DNA from: Candidatus Sumerlaeota bacterium
GTDB taxonomy: Bacteria; Sumerlaeota; Sumerlaeia; Sumerlaeales; Sumerlaeaceae
Assembly: GCA_012513815.1 (NCBI GenBank)
Contig: JAAZBM010000001.1
Location: 29,140 to 93,139 of the forward strand
Reading direction: 5' to 3'
Length of the DNA stretch: 64,000 nt
In this document: positions 52,821 through 60,109 of the stretch, piece by piece
Numbering within the stretch: the first letter of the stretch is position 1
How the letters are laid out: every line of letters begins with the position of its first letter
Notes under the pieces: generated by a model
What the model was told of the DNA's origin: nothing
The model's input: only the letters and a program-made list of their open reading frames with translations
Databases searched by the model: none
Program-made: the position numbers and the translations under genes

Positions 52821-53765
52821 TCATTTCTTGAGTGCGCTCGCGGCGGTGTCAAGCACATATTGAGCGGTGGTCGGATGTTCAATCACGCTGGTTTTGGAGA
52901 AGACGATGTCTTTCCCCGCAAACGGGTCTTTGTCGCCCTCTTTCATGCCGCGCATTTTGCGTGCCATCTTGACAATCGTATCGGCGGAACTCGATACATA
53001 TAGCCCAACCACAAGGACACGTTTGCGTGAATCCGCTGCCTGCATGATGGCGCCGGCTGCCGAATCCCAGAATGTTTGTCCCACTCCGCAATAGGCCCAA
53101 TCCGCGTAGTCTATGCCGATCTGACCGCAGCAGTATGTGGCGATCCGGCGCACGGTTTTGTCTACGATATTGTGATGGTCGGGGCACCCGTGCGCCAAGA
53201 CGACAAGCGCCTCATTGCTCGGGTCGGTCGAAATCGCCTTGAAAGCATCGCGCGCGAAAGTGTCAAGCAGTGTGCCTTCGTTCAGGGTTTGTATCATAGT
53301 CACAGGCACTTTGGGTCTGGCGATGCGGGCGTTTTCGCTCGCTAATGTTTCGCGGATGGAGGGCGAGGAGTAAAGCCCCAGCACTGCAGGGACATCGAAA
53401 TGGCTGTGCGATGAGGGAGCGATAAACAGCGGCGCGACGATGATGTGGTCACATCCGGCGGCTTCGAGTTTCTCGATTCCATCGGCTGCGCACGGCGTCG
53501 CGAACTCAAGATACGCGCCCTCGACGGCGTGGAACGTTTTCTTTTCCGCATTAAGCGTTGCGATTTTCGCCACAAGATTCTCCACCAATTTGTTCCATGA
53601 GCTGGCGGGCGACCCGTGCGACAGAACCAGAAGCCCGCACTTTTGCGCGGAGACAAGGGTCTGTGTAGATTCGACGCCAGCATGCGACGCAACGGCGAAC
53701 GACATCAATCCCAAGAGGGACAGGATAAGAGTAAAGCATTTGTTGAAACTGTTAATGAGTGTCAT
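52821..53765 (-). CDS. Exported CbiX/CbiK-like tetrapyrrole metal chelatase
   Basis: 314 residues. A signal peptide (hydrophobic core 'FTLILSLLGLMSFAVA', cleavage near 'SHA') precedes two chelatase-type half domains. The first opens with 'GLLVLSHGSPASSWNKLVENL' and contains 'DHIIVAPLFIAPSSHSHFDVPAVL'. The second has 'ALVVLAHGCPDHHNIVDKTV' and 'RVLVVGLYVSSSADTIVKMA'. The His in each 'HG' start and the His near 'SHSHFD' correspond to metal-binding His residues of sirohydrochlorin cobaltochelatases. Cytoplasmic homologues insert cobalt into sirohydrochlorin; an exported form is known in Desulfovibrio (CbiK-P), where it is linked to haem or iron handling. A metal-transport role fits the feo operon 1.3 kb away. 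AAAGG precedes the ATG. Confidence 0.8.
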   Translation of the reverse strand: MTLINSFNKCFTLILSLLGLMSFAVASHAGVESTQTLVSAQKCGLLVLSHGSPASSWNKLVENLVAKIATLNAEKKTFHAVEGAYLEFATPCAADGIEKLEAAGCDHIIVAPLFIAPSSHSHFDVPAVLGLYSSPSIRETLASENARIARPKVPVTMIQTLNEGTLLDTFARDAFKAISTDPSNEALVVLAHGCPDHHNIVDKTVRRIATYCCGQIGIDYADWAYCGVGQTFWDSAAGAIMQAADSRKRVLVVGLYVSSSADTIVKMARKMRGMKEGDKDPFAGKDIVFSKTSVIEHPTTAQYVLDTAASALKK

Positions 53766-53800
53766 AGTATAAAAACCTTTCGTTTATTGTTTGTTTTGTG

Positions 53801-54448
53801 TTATTGTGATTTGCGACCACTACCTGCGTTATTGACGAATCCTCGTTCGGTCATCAAGATATCGCCGCTACTGATTGTTCCGTTGGTCGCGTCGTAGATT
53901 TGCTCGACATAATTAGAGATTCCCATTCCCGCGTCTCTGTCCCTATCCGGACCATGCGAACGCAGTTCCCAAATGTAGCTATAAGTTCCCGAGTATCCTT
54001 TGTCTTGCATGACCTTATAGTATTCCTTTTGATTCTGATACTCGAAATTCATTTGCGACACTCCCGGTTCGGTGTGGAATGGGTCGGGATAAACGCTTGT
54101 CAGATAAGCCACAGGGGTGGTCAGGGTTTTCAGTTCCCAGTTGTTGGAGGCATTGTCGTCATCCACATACAGGCCCGCCGTCATGAAGTTATATGGCCCC
54201 ATTATTTTGATTGTTACCAGCCCGCGCGGATACTGATTCCAATCCACGGCATACGACTCCAAACCTGTTTTGGTCGTGCGCATGTCACTCATCGCTTTGC
54301 TGGTTTTTGCGCGCACTTGCGCTTCGAGAAAATTCGGGACTGCTATTGCCGAGAGAATGGCGATTATAGCAACCACAATAAGTAGTTCAATTAGAGTAAA
54401 CCCGCCGCTGAGACTCGGATACGACGACGAGTATTGTTTGAGACACAT
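53801..54448 (-). CDS. Pseudopilin-like protein 4, with a long leader
   Basis: 215 residues. A 16-residue leader (MCLKQYSSSYPSLSGG) precedes the processing site before FTLIELLIVVAIIAIL, longer than the 3- to 5-residue leaders of pseudopilins 1-3. The helix continues 'SAIAVPNFLEAQVRAKTSKAMSDMRT'. The C-terminal half has 'RSHGPDRDRDAG' and 'YDATNGTISSGDIL', again GspG-like. The ribosome site AAGGA is nine bases before ATG. It follows the exported chelatase gene (35 bases apart, same strand, upstream of it), so the two are probably co-transcribed. Confidence 0.9.
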   Translation of the reverse strand: MCLKQYSSSYPSLSGGFTLIELLIVVAIIAILSAIAVPNFLEAQVRAKTSKAMSDMRTTKTGLESYAVDWNQYPRGLVTIKIMGPYNFMTAGLYVDDDNASNNWELKTLTTPVAYLTSVYPDPFHTEPGVSQMNFEYQNQKEYYKVMQDKGYSGTYSYIWELRSHGPDRDRDAGMGISNYVEQIYDATNGTISSGDILMTERGFVNNAGSGRKSQ

Positions 54449-54583
54449 GATAGAATATCCTTTTCCGGAGCTACTGCTCCAAGTCGTTGTAATGATATCC
54501 GCTTTCCGTGTGACGAAAGCTCAGTGTTGTGTCTCATCTTGTCGGCCTGATGCCAACCCGTCCGACACTCCATCGGAATTTCG

Positions 54584-54838
54584 CTACTGATTATCCTTTT
54601 GCAAGAGAGTCACAATTTCTTCTCTCAATGCCTTGAGTTGTTTGGACTTGAACGCGCTTTTGGTTCTTTCCAAAACGACAATTGTTCGTTCGAGTTGACG
54701 CCGATAATCATCTTGTTTCTCTTGCGATTTCTCACTCGTCAAATCGACTAATTTGCGCAACAAATCCTCATGACAGTTTGCCAAAGCTGTCTCTAAGTCC
54801 TTGTCCATGATGAAACATAAAACTCCTTTCTTCTTCAT
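54584..54838 (-). CDS. Small coiled-coil protein, unknown
   Basis: 84 residues from ATG 54838, or 74 from ATG 54808 ('MDKDLETALANCHEDLLRKL'). Apart from the first residues it is one long, highly charged helix ('EKSQEKQDDYRRQLERTIVVLERTKSAF') likely to form a coiled coil. No family is recognised. AAAGGAG lies inside the frame and would serve the 54808 start at a long spacing. It sits 11 bases past the stop of the FeoB-associated peptide, so it may be the last gene of the feo operon. Confidence 0.6.
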   Translation of the reverse strand: MKKKGVLCFIMDKDLETALANCHEDLLRKLVDLTSEKSQEKQDDYRRQLERTIVVLERTKSAFKSKQLKALREEIVTLLQKDNQ

Positions 54839-54849
54839 GAATCGAATTC

Positions 54850-55002
54850 TTAAATGTTCTTGTCTGTTGTTGCGCTACATTTGCAAGTTTGCCTGCCGCA
54901 TGGACACGAACAGTGCGAATAACACCGGCGTTTTTTGCTAGCCCTATACAGCAAATATGCCACGGCAAGAAAAATGATAATTGCCACAACTGTGATTTCC
55001 AT
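54850..55002 (-). CDS. FeoB-associated Cys-rich membrane peptide
   Basis: 50 residues: one membrane helix (about 3-20, 'ITVVAIIIFLAVAYLLYRA') and a cytoplasmic or periplasmic tail with six Cys ('RRCYSHCSCPCGRQTCKCS'). This arrangement, directly after feoB, matches the FeoB-associated Cys-rich membrane proteins that probably hand on or bind Fe(II). The start is certain: an excellent AGGGAGGTGA ribosome site lies just before ATG 55002. The gap to the feoB stop is 12 bases. Confidence 0.9.
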   Translation of the reverse strand: MEITVVAIIIFLAVAYLLYRASKKRRCYSHCSCPCGRQTCKCSATTDKNI

Positions 55003-55014
55003 ATAATCACCTCC

Positions 55015-57150
55015 CTAAAGTCCTATTTTTAAAAGCATTCCGATTTGATAGACAACCGTTGTTATCACCCACGCGAACAATGTCAAGGTCGCGAATTGCC
55101 ACAACGGCCATTTCCATGAGTTGCTCTCGCGCCGCATAATCGCGACTGTCGCCATGCATGGCGTGCTGATCAGGCAGAACAGCATGATGCAAAACGCAAC
55201 GAGCGGAGAGTAACTTTTGCGCAATTGCGCGCGTAGCGAATCCGACGAGTCATCCGCCTCGCCAAGCGAGAAGACAACACCAAGCTGCGAGACGAAAACT
55301 TCTTTCGCCGCAAAAGCGCCGATGAGTGCCGTCCCGATGCGCCAGTCAAAACCCATGGGAGCCAGCAACGGTTGCAAGGCATGGCCCACGCGACCCGCAG
55401 CGGAATAAGACAAAGATTCGGCACTGCGTTGATTCTCCAACTCCATCACCAACTCCTCATTCCCTGCCGTTTGAGCCGCCGCGATGGACGTATCGTAATC
55501 GTGGTCGAAAACGGTCTTTTGTGGATACGACACAAGTGCCCACATGATTATCGAAATCGCCAAGATGATGGTGCCTGCCTTGCGCAAGTAGAGCACGCCG
55601 CGCTCCCACATCTGCAACAGAACACTCTTGAGCGTCGGGATTCGATACGGGGGAAGCTCCATGATGAACTGTTCCGATTCCCCTTTGAATACGGTCGTGG
55701 TCAGTACCTTGGCAAGGATGACCGCAAGCATGATTCCCGTAAAGTAGATGAGGAACAGGATGGGGGCGCGCCATGATTCGGCGAAGAACGCGGGAATAAT
55801 CAATGTGTAAATCGGCAGTCGCGCGCCGCAACTCATCAGCGGGGCGATGAACATCGTCGTCAAACGGTCGCGGCGATTCTCAAGCGTGCGCGTCGCCATA
55901 ATCGCCGGAACGGTGCAGCCAAAACCAATCAACATCGGAATGAAACTCTTGCCATGAAGTCCGATTTTCTGCATCAGCTGATCCATTATCAATCCTGCGC
56001 GAGCCATGTAGCCCGAACTCTCAAGAATCGCGATGGCAAGGAACAGCAAAAGAATGTTGGGCAAGAAGACAAGGACGCCACCCACACCACCAATGATGCC
56101 GTCTACGATGAGGGAACAAAGCGGACTATTCTCGGCGTTCGGCCATGCTGCCGTCAGGCTCTCACCAATGAACGCGAATAGAGTTTCGAGCCACTCCATG
56201 GGGTATTCGCCAATGGCGAAAACAAGCTGAAAAACAAGAAACATCATCAGGGCAAAAATTGGCAACGCCAAGAATCGGTGTGTCACAATCGCGTCAATTC
56301 TGTCAGAAATCGTGTATTGCTCACGCGGGCTATGTTCGCTCATGCAACCCGCGCAAATCTGTTTGATGTACGCGTAGCGGGCGCGCGCAATGGCGACATC
56401 GGCCGCCATGCCCAAGGTCGTCTCGAGCCGCGCGAGGATCTCGTTCACTTCCGCCTGTAGGGGCGCGACGTCATTGGCTGCGAACAGTTTGAAGACTTCC
56501 GTGTCGCCTTCGAGGATTCCACGCGCGACATCTTGCGGACGATAATCCGGTGTGAGGGCCTCATGGCGAGTTATCAACTCAGCGACGTTATTGATTGCGT
56601 CAACAATTTCCGGCGGATACACAATGGCGGGCATCTCATGCACAACAACGCCGCTGTCCGCCGCTTCATGAGTAGCGTGCAACAATTCCTTAATGCCGAG
56701 TCCCTTGTTTCCGACCGTCTCGACGATCGGAAGTCCAAGGCGATTTTGCAACGCCTCACGGTCGATGACTATTCCATCCTTGCGGGCGACGTCGGCCATG
56801 TTGAGCGCGAGAACCATCGGAACGCGAAGTTCCATGAGCTGAATCGCCAGATAAAGATGCCGCTCAAGATTTGACGCGTCCACCACCGCAATGATGACAT
56901 CCGGATGCTCATTCATCAGAAAATGGCGAGCTACGGCCTCCTCGGGCGAGTTGGCCACCAAACTATATGTCCCGGGCAAGTCCACGATGCGCAGCTGAGC
57001 GCCGTCGCAAACCGCGACGCCGACCTTCTTCTCGACAGTGACGCCGGGATAATTGGCAACTTGTTGCCGCATTCCCGTCATCTCGCTGAATAGTGTGCTT
57101 TTGCCCGAATTGGGATTGCCCGCCAACGCTATCAAATGATCCGATGTCAT
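55015..57150 (-). CDS. feoB: Ferrous iron transport protein B
   Basis: 711 residues. The N-terminal G domain has G1 'GNPNSGKSTLF' (10-20), G3 'DLPGTY', G4 'NMAD' and G5 'ETVGNKG'. After the spacer helices come the membrane Gate motifs ('GGVGGVLVFLPNILLLFLAIAILESSGYMARAGLIMDQLMQKIGLHGKSFIPMLIGFGCTVPAIMATRTLENRRDR' with the Cys-Pro metal motif, and 'FIAPLMSCGARLPIYTLIIPAFF'). FeoB imports Fe(II) across the inner membrane. It overlaps feoA by four bases (ATGA) and precedes the Cys-rich peptide. The upstream DtxR-type regulator and operator point to iron-dependent repression of the operon. Confidence 0.98.
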   Translation of the reverse strand: MTSDHLIALAGNPNSGKSTLFSEMTGMRQQVANYPGVTVEKKVGVAVCDGAQLRIVDLPGTYSLVANSPEEAVARHFLMNEHPDVIIAVVDASNLERHLYLAIQLMELRVPMVLALNMADVARKDGIVIDREALQNRLGLPIVETVGNKGLGIKELLHATHEAADSGVVVHEMPAIVYPPEIVDAINNVAELITRHEALTPDYRPQDVARGILEGDTEVFKLFAANDVAPLQAEVNEILARLETTLGMAADVAIARARYAYIKQICAGCMSEHSPREQYTISDRIDAIVTHRFLALPIFALMMFLVFQLVFAIGEYPMEWLETLFAFIGESLTAAWPNAENSPLCSLIVDGIIGGVGGVLVFLPNILLLFLAIAILESSGYMARAGLIMDQLMQKIGLHGKSFIPMLIGFGCTVPAIMATRTLENRRDRLTTMFIAPLMSCGARLPIYTLIIPAFFAESWRAPILFLIYFTGIMLAVILAKVLTTTVFKGESEQFIMELPPYRIPTLKSVLLQMWERGVLYLRKAGTIILAISIIMWALVSYPQKTVFDHDYDTSIAAAQTAGNEELVMELENQRSAESLSYSAAGRVGHALQPLLAPMGFDWRIGTALIGAFAAKEVFVSQLGVVFSLGEADDSSDSLRAQLRKSYSPLVAFCIMLFCLISTPCMATVAIMRRESNSWKWPLWQFATLTLFAWVITTVVYQIGMLLKIGL

Positions 57151-57410
57151 TTTGAAATCCCTTTCGCGGGCAACACAGAGTTGACGGAAATGTCTTTGGC
57201 GACATCATAACCGATGGCCATGCGGCATCCACCACGGGCGACAACAAGCGCTCCGAATGTCCGAGGACTAATCACATTCAGAACTGTATCGGGCAAAATT
57301 CCCAGATTGGCGAGGCGACGCCCTGCGCGTTTGCTGCCATGAAAGCCACAAATGCGCACACAGCAACCTTGTTGAATTTTCGATAAAGGACAAGCTAGAG
57401 ATGCGTTCAT
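57147..57410 (-). CDS. feoA: Ferrous iron transport protein A
   Basis: 87 residues with the SH3-like FeoA pattern: 'CPLSKIQQGCCVRICGFHGSKRAGRRLANLGILPDTVLNVISPRT', ending 'VARGGCRMAIGYDVAKDISV'. FeoA binds and supports FeoB. AAGGAG, located at the end of the regulator gene, lies eight bases before ATG 57410, so translation follows on from the regulator. Confidence 0.96.
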   Translation of the reverse strand: MNASLACPLSKIQQGCCVRICGFHGSKRAGRRLANLGILPDTVLNVISPRTFGALVVARGGCRMAIGYDVAKDISVNSVLPAKGISK

Positions 57411-57412
57411 CG

Positions 57413-57907
57413 TTATTGCTCCTTCCGCGATGATTTAGATGACTTACTTTTGGTGCTTTTGGTCGACGCGTTTTTGCGTGACGCAAACTTGAGAAACTTT
57501 TTGAAAAACTCGGGGCCACACAAATCGCTGTTTTGGACAAACTTGGAATAGCTGATAAAGCGCTCGATAATGTCCGGCGCGATAATGTGCTCCATCTTGC
57601 AGGCCGTTTCACTGGCGCGTTTTTCGTCAACGCCAAGAACATTGACCAAAAATGAAGACAACCCCTCATGGCGATGCACGACATCTTTGGCGGCTTTCTC
57701 ACCGGCAGGTGTCAGCGTCACCATCCCGAAGGGGGCGTAGTTGACAAACCCCAACTGTGCTAGCAGCTTGAGCGCCTTGGTCACAGAGGGTGCTGTCACA
57801 TTAAGCATTTTGCAAATATCCTTTGGTCGCGAAACCTGCTGCTGCTGATTAATTTGAAAAATCGCTTCGAGATAATCTTCCACACTCTCGCTAATCATTG
57901 CCTCTGT
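57413..57907 (-). CDS. DtxR/MntR-family iron-dependent repressor
   Basis: 164 residues from ATG 57907 (AAGGAG with suitable spacing); a GTG at 57919 is too close to that site. The N-terminal winged helix reads 'SVEDYLEAIFQINQQQQVSRPKDICKMLNVTAPSVTKALKLLAQLGFVNYAPFGMVTLTPAGEKAA' and the metal-binding/dimer domain begins 'VVHRHEGLSSFLVNVLGVDEKRASETACKMEHII', with the Cys/Met/Glu/His ligands of this family. The SH3-like third domain is missing; the C-terminus is a 25-residue Lys/Ser-rich tail instead. It is the first gene of the feo operon and probably represses it when Fe(II) or Mn(II) is plentiful. The palindrome just upstream is the likely operator. Confidence 0.9.
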   Translation of the reverse strand, partial: TEAMISESVEDYLEAIFQINQQQQVSRPKDICKMLNVTAPSVTKALKLLAQLGFVNYAPFGMVTLTPAGEKAAKDVVHRHEGLSSFLVNVLGVDEKRASETACKMEHIIAPDIIERFISYSKFVQNSDLCGPEFFKKFLKFASRKNASTKSTKSKSSKSSRKEQ

Positions 57908-57963
57908 CATAATGTCCACTCCTTAAAATGTCTTATGTTATTTCCTTAACTCTACACATAATA

Positions 57964-57996
57964 TTAGCCAAGGCTAAATTTATTCGACAGGGCTAA
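57964..57996. promoter_or_regulatory. DtxR-type operator in the feo promoter
   Basis: TTAGCC-AA-GGCTAA (57964-57977) is a perfect inverted repeat, and the half-site GGCTAA recurs at 57991-57996, 19 bases on. It lies between the likely -35 and -10 of the minus-strand promoter, 57-70 bases before the regulator start, where binding would block transcription. Confidence 0.78.
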
Positions 57997-58135
57997 AATG
58001 GTTTAGGTGACTAATGTGTGGCAGCGTGTTTTGACCATATAGTTTAAGGATGTCCGAACCCGAGCGTGTCACACTCATCTTCTTGAACGAGCCGCCGAAA
58101 TCCTTGACGTTCGCGCCGAAAAAACGTCGGTGTCC
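57980..58135 (-). pseudogene. Possible remnant of an unidentified coding sequence
   Basis: A 51-codon minus-strand frame between an in-frame TAG and a TAA has the codon choice of nearby genes (FGANVKDFGGSFKKMSVTRS in its middle) but no start codon in its first part and no ribosome site. It overlaps the feo operator region. It looks like a decayed gene end rather than a working gene. The rest of the 57908-58239 gap holds the feo promoter and a short A/T palindrome at 58134-58154. Confidence 0.35.
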
Positions 58136-58239
58136 CTAATTTTTCAAAAATAAGGACAGCCTGTGCTTTTAGAATCATTGGAAACTATGTTTTTCTTACG
58201 AATGAGATATTTTTGTCAACGATTGAAAGGAGTTTGCGA

Positions 58240-58932
58240 ATGGAATATTCGAAAGAGATTGAAAATATGTGCTGTCTCGCTAATAACGCCAAACATGGAC
58301 CGGCGCCAATCCCCGAAGAGGGCGAGTGGGTCAAGGCCAAAGAGGTCAGTGATATTAGTGGTCTGACGCATGGTATCGGCTGGTGCGCTCCGCAACAGGG
58401 CGCGTGCAAGCTTACGCTGAATGTCAAGAATGGTATTATTGAAGAATGTCTGATTGAGACAATCGGTTGCTCAGGTATGACGCACTCGGCGTCAATGGCC
58501 GCTGAGATTCTGACGGGCAAGACGATTTTGGAGGCTCTGAACACAGACCTTGTTTGCGACGCTATCAACACAGCGATGCGTGAGTTGTTCTTGCAGATTG
58601 TTTATGGACGCACCCAAACGGCGTTCTCCGAGAAGGGACTTCCCATCGGCGCCGGACTGGAAGATTTGGGCAAGGGACTTCGCAGCCAAATCGGCACGAC
58701 CTATGGCACGAACAAGAAGGGTCCGCGTTATCTCGAACTTGCTGAGGGTTATATCACCAAGCTTGCGTTGAATGACAAAGACGAAATCGTTGGCTATTCT
58801 TTTGTCCATCTGGGCAAAATGATGGAATCCATCAAGAAGGGCGTTGCTCCCGCGGATGCTCTCAAGAAAGCGTCGGGACAATATGGTCAATTTGACGGCG
58901 CCGCAAAATACATCGACCCGAGAAACGAATAG
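58240..58932 (+). CDS. NifU/IscU-like iron-sulfur cluster scaffold protein
   Basis: 230 residues from ATG 58240, chosen because AAAGGAG is seven bases upstream; an in-frame start at 58213 has none. The fold is that of IscU-type scaffolds, with Cys residues at the expected places: 'NMCCLANNAKHG', 'GIGWCAPQQGACKLTL' and 'ETIGCSGMTHSASMAAEILTGKT'. The C-terminal third is an extension not found in plain IscU. The gene lies 12 bases before the GGGtGRT gene. This pairing is recurrent for this subgroup, which suggests that the scaffold works with that partner. No cysteine desulfurase gene is in the window. Confidence 0.87.
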   Translation: MEYSKEIENMCCLANNAKHGPAPIPEEGEWVKAKEVSDISGLTHGIGWCAPQQGACKLTLNVKNGIIEECLIETIGCSGMTHSASMAAEILTGKTILEALNTDLVCDAINTAMRELFLQIVYGRTQTAFSEKGLPIGAGLEDLGKGLRSQIGTTYGTNKKGPRYLELAEGYITKLALNDKDEIVGYSFVHLGKMMESIKKGVAPADALKKASGQYGQFDGAAKYIDPRNE

Positions 58933-58944
58933 GAGGCTCTCATC

Positions 58945-59943
58945 ATGGCATTGTTTGAAAGTTACGAAAGACGAATTGATAAAATCAACGGAGTGCTCAA
59001 GCAGAACGGCATTGCTTCGCTCGAAGAAGCCAAGAAAATCTGCGACGACAAAGGGATAGACGCCCATTCGCTTGTCAAGGCGATTCAGCCCATCTGCTTC
59101 GAGAACGCCTGCTGGGCCTACACCCTGGGCGCCGCCCTCGCCATCAAGCGTGGTGTCAAAACCGCCGCCGAAGCCGCCGAAGTCATCGGCGAAGGCTTGC
59201 AGGCTTTCTGCATTCCCGGCTCGGTTGCTGAACAACGCAAGGTCGGACTTGGACACGGCAACCTAGGCGCGATGCTTCTGCGTGAGGAGACGGACTGCTT
59301 TGCTTTCCTCGCCGGACACGAATCGTTTGCCGCGGCCGAAGGAGCCATTGGCATTGCCCGTTCCGCCAACAAGGTTCGCCAGAAACCTCTGCGTGTGATC
59401 CTCAACGGACTTGGCAAGGACGCCGCTTTGATTATCTCCCGCATCAACGGGTTCACGTATGTCAAAACGGATTATGATTATAAAGCCGGTAAGCTTAACA
59501 TCATCAGCAAGACCCCGTATTCGACGGGCGAGCGCGCTGCTGTTAACTGCTACGGCGCCAACGATGTTCAGGAAGGCGTCGCCATCATGTTCCACGAGGG
59601 CGTCAGCGTTTCCATCACCGGTAACTCAACGAATCCGACCCGCTTCCAGCATCCCGTCGCGGGAACCTACAAGAAGGAAACACAGGAAAAGGGCATCAAG
59701 TATTTCTCCGTCGCCAGTGGCGGTGGAACAGGTCGCACACTGCATCCTGACAACATGGCTGCCGGTCCCGCGTCCTATGGCATGACCGACACACTCGGCA
59801 GAATGCACAGCGACGCGCAGTTTGCCGGTTCCTCATCTGTCCCGGCGCATGTCGAGATGATGGGACTCATCGGTATGGGTAACAACCCAATGGTTGGCGC
59901 AACGGTTTCCGTCGCGGTCGCCATCGAAGAAGCGATGAAATAA
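58945..59943 (+). CDS. GGGtGRT family protein
   Basis: 332 residues with the name-giving motif 'SVASGGGTGRTLHPDNMAAGPASYGMTDTLGRMHSDAQFAGSSSVPAH' and the long conserved 'QRKVGLGHGNLGAMLLREETDCFAFLAGHESFAAAEGAIGIARSANKVRQKPLRVILNGLGKDAALIISRINGFTYVKT'. The function of the family is not known. The neighbour, an Fe-S scaffold, and the glycine-rich nucleotide-binding-like motif suggest a role in metal-cluster or cofactor chemistry; that is inference. AGGAGG lies eight bases before ATG. A strong terminator follows. Confidence 0.92.
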   Translation: MALFESYERRIDKINGVLKQNGIASLEEAKKICDDKGIDAHSLVKAIQPICFENACWAYTLGAALAIKRGVKTAAEAAEVIGEGLQAFCIPGSVAEQRKVGLGHGNLGAMLLREETDCFAFLAGHESFAAAEGAIGIARSANKVRQKPLRVILNGLGKDAALIISRINGFTYVKTDYDYKAGKLNIISKTPYSTGERAAVNCYGANDVQEGVAIMFHEGVSVSITGNSTNPTRFQHPVAGTYKKETQEKGIKYFSVASGGGTGRTLHPDNMAAGPASYGMTDTLGRMHSDAQFAGSSSVPAHVEMMGLIGMGNNPMVGATVSVAVAIEEAMK

Positions 59944-59971
59944 CAACGTATAAACACACAGATGTAAGCAA

Positions 59972-60012
59972 GACGGCAACCATGAAATAGCGTGGTTGCC
60001 GTCATGGCTTTT
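59972..60012 (+). terminator. Terminator of the scaffold/GGGtGRT operon
   Basis: GACGGCAACCA (59972-59982) pairs perfectly with TGGTTGCCGTC (59993-60003), followed by ATGGCTTTTT. Confidence 0.85.
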
Positions 60013-60109
60013 TATGGGTAGTCGCTGCAAATAAAACAACCGGCCTCTGGGTACTTGCCATAGAACTATTACTATGCCCTGATACGCAGTGGCGCCGGAG
60101 AAGAATACA

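Noticed and set aside
54770..54820. 16-codon frame starting from an ATG four bases after AAAGGAG
   Set aside because: Too short and overlapping the better-supported coiled-coil gene; translational coupling cannot be told from sequence alone.
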